From Caulobacter segnis (GTDB lineage: Bacteria; Pseudomonadota; Alphaproteobacteria; Caulobacterales; Caulobacteraceae): a stretch of DNA of 49,703 bases. The notes under the pieces are model-generated. The model saw nothing but the letters and a program-made list of their open reading frames with translations. It was not told where the DNA came from and ran no database searches. Positions 15,312 to 23,617 of this stretch are shown piece after piece. Each line of letters opens with the position of its first letter. The first letter of the stretch is position 1. The stretch is taken from positions 1 to 49,703 of the forward strand of contig NZ_QFQZ01000029.1 of the NCBI RefSeq assembly GCF_003243465.1, written 5' to 3'. A program made the position numbers and the translations under genes.

Positions 15312-18146
15312 CTAGAACGAGGTGCGGATGGCGAGTTGGAACGTGCGGCCGTCATAGTCGACGCGACGCGGCTTCAGCTGCTGGCCCTCGAACTCCGTCC
15401 GCATGGCGTCGGTCAGGTTGAAGGCGTCGAGGCTGACCGTGGTCCTGTCGTTGATGTTGTACGAGGCCGACAGGTCCAGCTGGCCGCGCGCCTTCACCCG
15501 CCGCGCCGCGCCCGAGAAGGTGCCGCCGGCCGCCAGGTCATAGACGTCGCGATAGTTGAACACGGCCCGCACGCCGAACTTCGAGGTCTCATAGTAGCCG
15601 ATCACGTTGATCGCGTTCTTCGACACGCCCGGCAGCACGGCCTTGGTGCCGTTGGCGTTTGTGCCGCTGACGGTCGTGTACGAGTAGTTGAACGCGCCGC
15701 CGAAGTTCTTCCAGAAGCCCGGCAGGAAATCGAGGTTCTGCTGGATGTTGAACTCGACGCCGGAGACCTTGATCGGGTTGTTCTGGTTGACGCTCATCGA
15801 GGCGGTGATGACCGCCGGCTGGCCATTGACCAGGATGTCGCTGACGCAGGTGTCGCCGTTCAGGGTCAGGTGGCCGAGGCCCAGCCCGGTGGCGTCGGCC
15901 GGGCAAAGGGTCGCCTTGTCGGTCGCCGGGCCGATCAGCCCGCGCACCCGCTTCTGGAACGCCGCGATCGCGATCATGCCGCCCGGACGGTTATACCACT
16001 CCAGCGAGGTGTCGTAGGACGTCGCCTCGTAAGGCTTCAGGTCGCGGCTGCCGAAGCTGACGCTATAGCCGTTCGTCGTGTTCGAGATGCTGGTCGAGGG
16101 CACCACCTGGCGGCGCTGGGGCCGCACATAGGTCTTGTAGGCCGCCGCCCGCAGCACCAGGTCGTCGGACAGGTCCGCGGCAAGAATGAACGACGGCAGC
16201 AGCTTGTGGTACTTGGTGACGTACTCGTTGGTCACCCGTTGCTTGGCGCTGTTGAATTCCAGGGCCTCGATCGTGTTCTTGGTGTCCTCGTAGCGCAGGC
16301 CCGCCGAGGCGCGGACCGTCCGCCCCGCCACGTCGCCCTTCAGGTTCGCCACCGCATAGGCCGAGGCGATGTCGTCGGTGTTGCTGAAGTTCTGCTGGAT
16401 GACGCCGCCGTTGGTGGTGTCGTTGATCCAGCCGGTGCGGGTGAGGGTCTGGCCCGGCCCGACCGTGACCGGCCGCAGGGCGTTGTACATCGCCTCGAAG
16501 TTCACGGTCTGCCAGTTCGACAGATAGCTCCCCGCGTTACCGCCGAAGAAGTTCTGGGCGTAGGCGCTCTGGGTCACGAAGTTCGGCGAGACGTTCTGCA
16601 GCTGCACGCCCGCGGCCGAGGTGCGGTACTGGTTCGAGGTAAAGCCGTTGGACTCATAGCGCGCGCCGAACTTGATCGAGCTCAGCCAGCCCAGGTCGAG
16701 GAAGCGCTCGGCGTCACCCTGGATCGCCTTGACCTCGGTCAGCGCCTCGCCCTCGCTGCCGGCCACGATCAGCTGGTCGCCTTGCGAGCCGACCAGGGTC
16801 GGGCCCGAACCGGAATAGGTGTAGGGGCCCGCGCCGACCACGACGGCCGGATTGGGCGCCAGGGTGAACAGGTAGTCGCCGATGTCGCCCGCGCCCGAGA
16901 AGAAGGTCCCAGAGGTGCCGTTGCCGCCCGCCTTGGGCAGGCGGCGGACGTCGAACTGGGTCTGCAGGACGTGGTTCTTGGCCTTGGAGAAGGTCCCGAT
17001 CGCCGACGCCTTCCACTGGTCGCTCTTCCACTCCAGGCGCGGATTGACGCCCCAGGTCTGCTCCAGCAGCGGCTCCTTGCGCATCGAGGCGTAGACGCTG
17101 GCGTTGCTGTAGCTGTAGCGGTTCACGTAGGCGCGCCCGTCATCCAGCGAGAACACCGGACCGGTCGGGTCGATGACCGTCAGGCTGTTGCGCATGTCGA
17201 TGTCGAGGATGTCCAGCGTGTTGCCGTCCAGGTCCCGGCGCGTGATGAAGCCGGTCAGGTCGAAGGTCACGTGGTCGTTGGGCTTGTAGGCGACGCCGCC
17301 GGCGGCGGTCAGCATGTGACCCTGGTTGTTGCGCGCGCCCTGGCGGATGTCCGACGGGAACAGCACGCCGCTAGGATTGGCCGAGGCGAAGCGCGTGGCG
17401 TAGTTGGGCGTCGTGGTCGGGCTGAGCGCCGTGTACTGGTTGAAGAAGATCGAGTCCCGGCGGAACTTTTCCTTGGAATAGGCCACCACGCCGAACACGC
17501 CGACGGTGTCGTCCAGGAACCGCTTGGCGTAGCTGAGCGTGCCGCGCGGCGCCCAGCTCTTGCCCAGTTCGTTGTACTCGACCGCGACCTTGGCCGCACC
17601 GCCTTCCGGCCGGTCCAGCGCGCCCTGGATGCGCAGGTCGATATTGCCGCTCAAGCCCCCCGCCTGGTCCGCCGCTGTCGGCGACTTGATCACGGTGATG
17701 GCCGAGAAGATGTCGGAGTTGAAGGCGCCCAGCGGCGTCGAGCCGTCCAGGATCGGATCGGCGAAGGTGACGCCGTTCAGGGTCACGCGCGCGAAGGTGC
17801 CGGGCAGGCCGCGCAGGTTGATCGTCGCGTCGCGCGAGTCGGCTTCACGGTTGATCTGCACGCCGGGAATGCGCTGCATCGCCTCGCCGACGTTCAGGTC
17901 CGGAAACCGTCCCAGGCCGTCCGACGAGATGCTGTCGCTGATCTGGATCGCGTCGCGCTTCATCTGCGCGGCGTTGGCGTACATCTGCTTGAAGCCGGTG
18001 ACCACGACCTCCTCGACCGCATCGCCGCCCGCCTGCGCCGGCGCCGGCGCCGGCGTCTGAGCCCTGGCCGCCCCGGCGTTGAGCGCCATCGCGCTGACCG
18101 TCGCCAGCGCCGCGAAACAGACGCGGCTCATCTTCCCCTGAGACAT
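15312..18146 (-). CDS. TonB-dependent outer-membrane receptor, glycan locus
   Basis: A 944-residue TonB-dependent receptor of the type common in Xanthomonas and Caulobacter. Signal peptide to ~29, TonB box-like region EEVVVTGFKQM, plug domain with LGRFPDLNVGEAMQRIPGVQINREA and RGLPGTFARVTLNGVTF, then the 22-stranded barrel ending in an aromatic residue (QLAIRTSF), as required for outer-membrane insertion. It would import oligosaccharides using the proton motive force. First gene of the minus-strand run with the BNR enzyme, RhaT and GH105. A site matching the FadR-type operator consensus lies about 90 nt upstream. Confidence 0.95.
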   Translation of the reverse strand: MSQGKMSRVCFAALATVSAMALNAGAARAQTPAPAPAQAGGDAVEEVVVTGFKQMYANAAQMKRDAIQISDSISSDGLGRFPDLNVGEAMQRIPGVQINREADSRDATINLRGLPGTFARVTLNGVTFADPILDGSTPLGAFNSDIFSAITVIKSPTAADQAGGLSGNIDLRIQGALDRPEGGAAKVAVEYNELGKSWAPRGTLSYAKRFLDDTVGVFGVVAYSKEKFRRDSIFFNQYTALSPTTTPNYATRFASANPSGVLFPSDIRQGARNNQGHMLTAAGGVAYKPNDHVTFDLTGFITRRDLDGNTLDILDIDMRNSLTVIDPTGPVFSLDDGRAYVNRYSYSNASVYASMRKEPLLEQTWGVNPRLEWKSDQWKASAIGTFSKAKNHVLQTQFDVRRLPKAGGNGTSGTFFSGAGDIGDYLFTLAPNPAVVVGAGPYTYSGSGPTLVGSQGDQLIVAGSEGEALTEVKAIQGDAERFLDLGWLSSIKFGARYESNGFTSNQYRTSAAGVQLQNVSPNFVTQSAYAQNFFGGNAGSYLSNWQTVNFEAMYNALRPVTVGPGQTLTRTGWINDTTNGGVIQQNFSNTDDIASAYAVANLKGDVAGRTVRASAGLRYEDTKNTIEALEFNSAKQRVTNEYVTKYHKLLPSFILAADLSDDLVLRAAAYKTYVRPQRRQVVPSTSISNTTNGYSVSFGSRDLKPYEATSYDTSLEWYNRPGGMIAIAAFQKRVRGLIGPATDKATLCPADATGLGLGHLTLNGDTCVSDILVNGQPAVITASMSVNQNNPIKVSGVEFNIQQNLDFLPGFWKNFGGAFNYSYTTVSGTNANGTKAVLPGVSKNAINVIGYYETSKFGVRAVFNYRDVYDLAAGGTFSGAARRVKARGQLDLSASYNINDRTTVSLDAFNLTDAMRTEFEGQQLKPRRVDYDGRTFQLAIRTSF

Positions 18147-18591
18147 GCTCGGTACCCCTCTCCGTTTCCACCCCGGTCCCTATATGTGGGACATTGTGTC
18201 ATTCATTGATACGAGAGCTACACCATGCGGAACGACTTGTCATACAATTCATCCGGGTATTTGGAACGGAGCGGGTTGAGCGGCTCGACGCTTCTGGACG
18301 GCTGAGAGAAAGAAAGCTCATTAAAAACAAGGACAAGCGGAAAGCAGAGATGCCGCGCCCCGTTCCAGGCGCGCCTATGGAGTCACGATATTTTTATAAG
18401 CTGTCTCAAATACCGGAACGCTAAGGGTCGATCGGAGCACATCGCCAAACGGATCATCGGCGCGGCAAGGCTCACCCGCGCCCTCAGAGACGGGGCAAGG
18501 CTTTGCGTCAGCGGCGCCTGGAGATCATGCCGCAGCCCTTCGCGGCGAAGCGGAGCGTCGGCGGGTTATCGAGTGTGAAGAGGGGGAGTGA
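18147..18591. other. 445-bp intergenic region between TonB receptor and tRNA-Ser
   Basis: No convincing gene. It carries the upstream region of the minus-strand receptor, with a candidate operator at 18237-18247, and AT-rich stretches near 18315-18340 and 18385-18420 that could hold promoters. A 76-codon open frame at 18194-18424 (+) has no good ribosome site or protein-like composition and is not called. Confidence 0.5.
18237..18247. promoter_or_regulatory. Candidate FadR/GntR-type operator
   Basis: Minus strand reads TTGTATGACAA, a perfect TTGT-N3-ACAA dyad that fits the general FadR-subfamily consensus TNGT-N3-ACNA. It lies about 90 nt before the TonB receptor start at 18146. A site this short can occur by chance. 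Confidence 0.4.
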
Positions 18592-18681
18592 TGGCGGTGA
18601 GAGAGGGATTCGAACCCTCGATAGAGTTTCCCCTATACACGCGTTCCAGGCGTGCGCCTTCAACCACTCGGCCACCTCACC
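18592..18681 (-). tRNA. tRNA-Ser (anticodon GGA)
   Basis: Read on the minus strand, a 90-nt class II tRNA: acceptor arm GGTGAGG pairs with TCTCACC, followed by discriminator G and an encoded CCA. The anticodon stem-loop is CGCCTGGAACGCG with anticodon GGA, the long variable arm is GTATAGGGGAAACTCTAT, and the T arm contains GGTTCGAATCC. Serine is expected from the long variable arm and anticodon. Confidence 0.96.
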
Positions 18682-18853
18682 AGCGCATGCGAGTCGGGGG
18701 TGGTTGAGACCCCCGGCGCGGGAAGGCGCGCAATATACTCAGGGACCGCCGCAGGGCAAGCCAACAAAGCGAGCCTCTTCATCACGGGGTGAAACCGGCC
18801 GCGCGAACGCCTATATCGGGGCCCAAGATGTTCTAGCCTTCGAGAGGCCCGCC

Positions 18854-19519
18854 ATGCTGTCGCTGAAGAAAACCCTCGAAATGCCCACCGCCGACACGGC
18901 CCTGCCCGGCCGTGCGGAGCCGATCCCCACGGCCCAGACCCATTTCGTCAACGGCCACGCCCTCAAGGGCCCTTATCCCGACGGCCTGGAGACGGCGATC
19001 TTCGCCATGGGCTGCTTCTGGGGCGTCGAGCGCATCTTCTGGAAGATCCCGGGCGTCTATGTGACCGCCGCCGGCTATGCGGGCGGGATCACGCCGAACC
19101 CGACCTATGAAGAGACCTGCACCGGCCGCACCGGCCACACCGAGGTGGTGCTGGTGGTGTTCGATCCCAAGGTCGTCACCTACGAGGCGCTGCTGAAGAC
19201 ATTCTGGGAGAACCACGACCCGACCCAGGGCATGCGCCAGGGCGGCGACATCGGCACCCAGTACCGCTCGGCCATCTATGCGACCAACGACGCCCAGGCC
19301 GCCGCGGCGGTTCAGTCGAAGGAAGCCTACCAACAGGCGCTGTCGGCCAGGGGCCTGGGCGACATCACCACCGAGATCGCCGCCGCCGGCCCGTTCTACT
19401 TCGCCGAGGACTACCACCAGCAGTACCTGGCCAAGAACCCGAACGGCTATTGCGGCATCGGTGGCACCGGCGTCGTCTGCCCGATCGGCTTGGGCGTCCC
19501 TGGGGCCGTCGAGGCCTGA
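18854..19519 (+). CDS. msrA: Peptide-methionine (S)-S-oxide reductase MsrA
   Basis: Repairs oxidised methionine in proteins, recycled by thioredoxin. The 221-residue protein has the catalytic motif AMGCFWGVER with Cys54, the YAGG loop, the CTGRTGHTEVVLVVFDP segment and FWENHDPTQGMRQGGDIGTQYRS, all diagnostic. The C-terminal NGYCGIGGTGVVCP supplies candidate resolving cysteines. The ATG at 18854 has GAGAGG 6 nt upstream; the frame is open further but that stretch crosses the tRNA. The stop overlaps the ATG of the following YjbR-family gene (TGATG). Confidence 0.97.
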   Translation: MLSLKKTLEMPTADTALPGRAEPIPTAQTHFVNGHALKGPYPDGLETAIFAMGCFWGVERIFWKIPGVYVTAAGYAGGITPNPTYEETCTGRTGHTEVVLVVFDPKVVTYEALLKTFWENHDPTQGMRQGGDIGTQYRSAIYATNDAQAAAAVQSKEAYQQALSARGLGDITTEIAAAGPFYFAEDYHQQYLAKNPNGYCGIGGTGVVCPIGLGVPGAVEA

Positions 19520-19872
19520 TGAGCCCTGAAGCCTTCGACGCGGCGTGCCTGGCCCTGCCGGGCGCGACGCTGTCGATCCAGTGGGGCGACGACCACGTCT
19601 TCAAGGTCGGCGGCAAGATGTTCACCGTGCGCGGGCAGGGCGTCACCCTGGGCGGCGGCGTCTCGTTCAAGGCCTCGGACGTGGCGTTCGAGGTCCTGAC
19701 CGAGTCGGGTCGCGCGGCGCCGGCCCCCTATCTGGCGCGGGCCCGCTGGGTTCATTTCGCCAACCTCGACGCGCTGGACGCCGACGAGGTCGCCGACTGG
19801 GTGAAGACCGCGCACGGCCTGGTCGCCGCCAAGCTGACGCGCAAGGCCCGGGCCGAACTGGGCCTCATCTAG
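19519..19872 (+). CDS. MmcQ/YjbR family protein
   Basis: A 117-residue small protein of the MmcQ/YjbR family, which has a CyaY-like fold and is thought to bind DNA in some members. The recognisable features are the N-terminal EAFDAACLALPGATLSIQWGDDHVFKVGGKMF and the end WVHFANLDALDADEVADWVKTAHGLVAAKL. The ATG at 19519 overlaps the msrA stop, so the two genes are translationally coupled. Function in the cell is not well established. Confidence 0.9.
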   Translation: MSPEAFDAACLALPGATLSIQWGDDHVFKVGGKMFTVRGQGVTLGGGVSFKASDVAFEVLTESGRAAPAPYLARARWVHFANLDALDADEVADWVKTAHGLVAAKLTRKARAELGLI

Positions 19873-19923
19873 AGCTCACGACCTGACGACGTCAGGCCGT
19901 GTGCTCCAGCCTTTTGGTTTGGC

Positions 19924-19966
19924 GCATTTTCTTCACGCGAACCGGGACCACTTCGCTCGAAAATGC
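19924..19966. repeat. Alphaproteobacterial intergenic palindromic element
   Basis: Imperfect inverted repeat with arms GCATTTTC and GAAAATGC around a core containing CGCGAACC and CTTCGC. On the minus strand it reads GAGCATTTTCGAGCGAAGTG followed by a GGTTCGCG core, very like a repeat I know to be widespread between genes of Rhizobiales and relatives. It sits between the convergent YjbR-family and TetR genes and may also act as a transcription stop. Confidence 0.6.
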
Positions 19967-19967
19967 T

Positions 19968-20597
19968 CTAGACCCGCGCCAGCCCCCGCAGCGCCATGGC
20001 CTCGATGGCTTCCAGCAGGCGCTCGTTGGTCAGGCCCGGCGTCTGCGGCGTCCACTTGACCAGCCAGATCAGCATGCCGACCAGCAGCTGCACCACCAGC
20101 GGCGGTTCGCACGGGGCGATGGTGCCGTCCGCCACGCCCTCCTCGAGGAAACGCTCCAGTGTCTGGCGGAGATCGGCGGTCCGCGTCTCGATGGCTTGGC
20201 GCTGGCCGTCGTCGAGATAGGAGTTGTCGCCGAAATAGAGCTGCGGCCCGTTGTCGACCGCGTCGTCCAGCACCGCGCGGAACAGTCGCCGCAGCTTGCA
20301 CAGCCCCTTGCCGCCGCCGGCGTCGACGGCGAGCAGTATGGCCTCGAACCGGTCCAGCGACTGGTGGTGGCCGGCGAAGGCCAGGGCCTGCTTGTTCGGG
20401 AAATAGTAGTAGAGGGCCGCGTCGCGCAGATCGAGCGCGGCGGCGATGTCGGTCATGGTGGCGGCCGCGAAGCCCTTGGCGTTGATGATCTCGATCGCGG
20501 CGCGCAGAATCGCTTCGCGCTTGCGCAGAGACTTCTGCGTCTGCGCCAAGGGACGGACCTCGTCCGCCGGCGCCAGGGGTTCCCCCACCCTCGACAA
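19968..20597 (-). CDS. TetR-family transcriptional regulator
   Basis: About 209 residues. The N-terminal helix-turn-helix is REAILRAAIEIINAKGFAAATMTDIAAALDLRDAALYYYFPNKQAL, the standard TetR signature. The C-terminal ligand domain contains LRRLFRAVLDDAVDNGPQLYFG and LLVGMLIWLVKW. The TTG at 20597 is preferred because GGAGGAG lies 6 nt before it; a GTG at 20642 gives 15 more residues. Divergent from the TonB receptor at 20962. Members with similar layout often regulate fatty-acid or aromatic metabolism, but the ligand here is unknown. Confidence 0.92.
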   Translation of the reverse strand: MSRVGEPLAPADEVRPLAQTQKSLRKREAILRAAIEIINAKGFAAATMTDIAAALDLRDAALYYYFPNKQALAFAGHHQSLDRFEAILLAVDAGGGKGLCKLRRLFRAVLDDAVDNGPQLYFGDNSYLDDGQRQAIETRTADLRQTLERFLEEGVADGTIAPCEPPLVVQLLVGMLIWLVKWTPQTPGLTNERLLEAIEAMALRGLARV

Positions 20598-20961
20598 TGG
20601 TCGCTCCTCCGCCCGGCCATCCGATCTGCGTCGAAAAGTCACCGGTCTGTGAAGCTCTCCCCTAACGGCAACGCGATCAATCGGATAATTTCTAACTTGC
20701 GCTAGAATATCGAGAGCATGTTAGATTTCTCCCTAGCTCAGCACGGGATGCAAGACCGTGCAGGCTTGGGGCAAAAAATGACGGACAACGTCCGCATCCA
20801 AGGTCCGGCTTTTCCGACCGCCGCGCGCGGCCCGGGCGGCCGGCCGAGGCCGCCCTTCCCCAACGTCAAGAAAACCGCCCTTCCCCCCAGGAACTTCGGC
20901 CACGCTCGAGCCGAAGCGGGAAGAGACGCGGATAAAAACAAAACACATCAGGGAGTTAAGT
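20598..20961. promoter_or_regulatory. 364-bp divergent regulatory region
   Basis: Spacer between the TetR gene (-) and a TonB receptor (+). It contains an AT-rich stretch at 20684-20735 and the dyad TTCTA-N8-TAGAA at 20690-20707, a plausible TetR operator and promoter area. A long 5' leader rich in GC follows (20800-20900) before the ribosome site GGGAG at 20952. No ORF with protein character was seen. Confidence 0.5.
20690..20707. promoter_or_regulatory. Candidate TetR operator dyad
   Basis: TTCTAACTTGCGCTAGAA has perfect 5-bp arms (TTCTA/TAGAA) and partial symmetry in the core. It lies 93 nt before the TetR start and 255 nt before the receptor start, a usual place for an autoregulatory site. 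Confidence 0.35.
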
Positions 20962-23466
20962 ATGAGAAACGTCCAGATGCTGGGGGTTTCGGCCCTGGCG
21001 CTCGCCATCGCCGCCCCCGCCTTCGCCCAACAAGTCAAACCCGCTGAACCCACCGCCGTCGACGAGATCGTCGTCACCGCCACCAAGCGGGAGCAAACCC
21101 TCCAGGACGTGCCGATCTCGGTCGCCGTCACCGGCCAGCAGACGATCGAGCGGGCCCAGGTCCGCGACCTGATCGACCTGCAATCGGTCGTGCCGTCGCT
21201 GAAGGTCTCGCAATTCAACGCCACCGGCCAGACGAACTTCGTCATCCGCGGCTTCGGCAACGGCAACGGCAACGACGGCATCGAAAGCTCGGTCGGCGTG
21301 TTCATCGACGGCGTCTATCGCAGCCGCTCGGCCGCCGCCCTCGACGACCTGCCCGAGGTCGAGCGCATCGAAGTGCTGCGCGGCCCGCAGTCGACCCTGT
21401 TCGGCAAGAACGTGTCGGCCGGCGCGATCAGCATCGTCACCAAGCGCCCGCAGTTCGACGCCGGCGGCAAGCTGGAAGCCACGGTCGGCAACTACAACAC
21501 CCGCCAGATCAAGGGCACCTTCACCGGCCCGCTCAGCGACACCCTGGCCGTGCGCGTGTCGGGCAGCCTGAACAAGCGCGACGGCTTCTTCACCAACCTG
21601 ACGACCGGCAGCGACGTCAACGACCGCAATCGCTGGTCGATCCGCGGCGACGTGCTGTGGGAGCCGACCGACAAGACCTCGTTCCGGGTGATCGCCGACT
21701 ACAACAAGATCAAGGAAACCTGCTGCGCGGTCAGCTCGATCCTGAACGGCCCCGCCACCCTGGCGATCGGCGGGATCCTGAAGAAGCCGATCAGCGACAC
21801 GACCAAGGTCTTCGACCGGAACGTCATCTTCAACACCGACCCCAGCAACGACTTGTCGGGCAAGGGCGTCTCAGGCCAGCTCGACCAGGACCTGGGCTTC
21901 GCCAAGCTGACGGCGATCACCGCCTATCGGAACCAGAAGAACGCCTCGTTCCAAGACATCGACTTCACCGGCGCGGACATCTCCAACAACCGCACCGCCA
22001 ACACGATCAAGACCTTCACCCAGGAAGTCCGCCTGGCCTCCAGCGGCGATGGTCCGATCAGCTGGCTGGCCGGCGCCTTCTATCAGAACGAGAAGCTCGA
22101 TACGGGCCGCACCATCACCTACGGGACGGACATCCGCGGCTTCGCCGACGCCCTGTCGGGCGCGGTGCCGGCCACGCTGCTGGGCGCCCTGCCCGCGACG
22201 CTGCGTCCGGCCCTGACCGGCCGCTCGAACCTCTATGCGCTGGAGTTCCTGCAGAGCCTGGCGACGCCGACCCTGGTGCGCCCCGGCCTGACCTACTTCC
22301 AGCCCGGCCAGGGCATCGACGACTACTACAAGATGAAGCAGACGTCGTATTCGCTGTTCGGCCAGGTCGACTACCGCGTCACCGACAAGCTGACCCTGAC
22401 CGGCGGCCTCGCCTACCTCAACGACGACAAGAAGGCCCGCTCGAACGTCGTGATGAACGACCCGTTCTCGGCGCTGAACCTGGGCGCGGTCCCGCAGTTC
22501 CCGGCCCTGGGCCTGCCCGGCAACCTGTACAGCGCCCTGGGCGCCCTGCAGTTCTTCTATGGCAACACCACCAACCACGGCCCGGTCAACTTCCCGAACG
22601 CCAGCGAGTCCGGCGAGCTGAAGGCCGACAAGGTCACCTACGCCGTGCGCGCGGCCTACGACTTCGGCGCCATCAACGCCTATGTCAGCTACTCCACGGG
22701 CTGGAAGGCCGGCGCGTACAACCTGTCGTCCGACAGCCGTCCGCCGAACGCCAATGGCGTGGGCCGCACGGCCAATCCGGAGAACGTCGACGTCTACGAA
22801 CTGGGCGTGAAGGCCAACTTCCCGGGCGGCTACGCCAACGTCGCGGTGTTCAAGCAGTCGATCAAGGGCTTCCAGTCGAACGCCTTCACCGGCCTCGGCT
22901 ACAGCCTGGTCAACGCCGGCGAGGAGTCGGTGAAGGGCTTCGAGGTCGACAGCGCCTGGCGTCCGGTCGGCTGGCTGAACCTGGCGGCGGCGGTGACCTA
23001 CCTCGATCCGAAGTACGACAGCTTCACCGGCGCGGCCTGCGTGAACTACGACACCGTCCGCTGCCCGGTCGACCCGGCCACCGGCCGTCGTCCGAACTTC
23101 CGCAACCTGACCGGCGACCGCCCGGCCGCCATTCCGAAGTGGTCGTTCTCGACCTCGGCCACGGTCAATCGCGACCTGGGCGGCGACTACCAGGGCTTCG
23201 CCCGCGTGGAGTACGACTATGTCAGCAAGACCCAGCTGACCGAGACGACTCCGCCGGACCTGTCGACCTGGGGCCAGAAGCAGGTCAACGCCAGCCTCGG
23301 CGTCACCAACACGGCCAAGCAGATCGAGGTCATGGTCTGGGCGCGCAACCTGACCAAGGACAACAACCTGATCTCGACCTTCCCGACGGTGGCCCAGGAC
23401 GGCAGCTACAGCGGCTATCCGAACGCCCCGCGCACCTACGGCGTGACGGTCCGCAAGTCGTTCTAG
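20962..23466 (+). CDS. TonB-dependent outer-membrane receptor
   Basis: An 834-residue receptor. Signal peptide to ~22 (LALAIAAPAFAQ), TonB box DEIVVTATKR, plug domain with LQDVPISVAVT, FVIRGFGNGNGN, GVFIDGVYRSRS, VERIEVLRGPQSTLFGKN and AGAISIVTKRP, then a barrel ending VRKSF. This layout is the common siderophore/substrate receptor type; the neighbouring GH2 and MFS genes make a glycan ligand more likely than iron. Ribosome site GGGAGTTAAGT precedes the ATG. A strong terminator follows, so GH2 downstream is probably a separate transcript. Confidence 0.96.
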   Translation: MRNVQMLGVSALALAIAAPAFAQQVKPAEPTAVDEIVVTATKREQTLQDVPISVAVTGQQTIERAQVRDLIDLQSVVPSLKVSQFNATGQTNFVIRGFGNGNGNDGIESSVGVFIDGVYRSRSAAALDDLPEVERIEVLRGPQSTLFGKNVSAGAISIVTKRPQFDAGGKLEATVGNYNTRQIKGTFTGPLSDTLAVRVSGSLNKRDGFFTNLTTGSDVNDRNRWSIRGDVLWEPTDKTSFRVIADYNKIKETCCAVSSILNGPATLAIGGILKKPISDTTKVFDRNVIFNTDPSNDLSGKGVSGQLDQDLGFAKLTAITAYRNQKNASFQDIDFTGADISNNRTANTIKTFTQEVRLASSGDGPISWLAGAFYQNEKLDTGRTITYGTDIRGFADALSGAVPATLLGALPATLRPALTGRSNLYALEFLQSLATPTLVRPGLTYFQPGQGIDDYYKMKQTSYSLFGQVDYRVTDKLTLTGGLAYLNDDKKARSNVVMNDPFSALNLGAVPQFPALGLPGNLYSALGALQFFYGNTTNHGPVNFPNASESGELKADKVTYAVRAAYDFGAINAYVSYSTGWKAGAYNLSSDSRPPNANGVGRTANPENVDVYELGVKANFPGGYANVAVFKQSIKGFQSNAFTGLGYSLVNAGEESVKGFEVDSAWRPVGWLNLAAAVTYLDPKYDSFTGAACVNYDTVRCPVDPATGRRPNFRNLTGDRPAAIPKWSFSTSATVNRDLGGDYQGFARVEYDYVSKTQLTETTPPDLSTWGQKQVNASLGVTNTAKQIEVMVWARNLTKDNNLISTFPTVAQDGSYSGYPNAPRTYGVTVRKSF

Positions 23467-23490
23467 GACCTCTGCAGCGACGACCAAGGG

Positions 23491-23523
23491 AGGCGGCCTC
23501 GGCTTCGAGGCCGCCTTTCTTTT
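23491..23523 (+). terminator. Rho-independent terminator after TonB receptor
   Basis: Perfect stem AGGCGGCCTC / GAGGCCGCCT with a 6-nt loop GGCTTC, followed by a T-rich tail (TTTCTTTT). It begins 25 nt after the receptor stop. Confidence 0.85.
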
Positions 23524-23542
23524 GCGCGTCGCCTGCCCGGAG

Positions 23543-23553
23543 TGGCCTGACCA
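23543..23553. promoter_or_regulatory. Candidate GntR operator upstream of GH2 gene
   Basis: TGGCCTGACCA, flanked as AGTGGCCTGACCACT which extends the symmetry to 15 bp. The same 11 bases occur at 33026-33036 between manD and the GntR gene. It lies 65 nt before the GH2 start and just after the terminator, as expected for an operator at a promoter. Confidence 0.6.
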
Positions 23554-23617
23554 CTATCCGCGCGCACCGGACCATGCTTCAACCTCCCGTAAGGCCAAAG
23601 GCCAGCGGGAGGATGTG

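Noticed and set aside
14760..18209. Long plus-strand open frame (1,149 codons) opposite the BNR and TonB receptor genes
   Set aside because: Antisense shadow of the real minus-strand genes, with low-complexity composition.
18194..18424. 76-codon ORF in the spacer before tRNA-Ser
   Set aside because: No ribosome site, charged low-information sequence, overlaps the candidate operator region.
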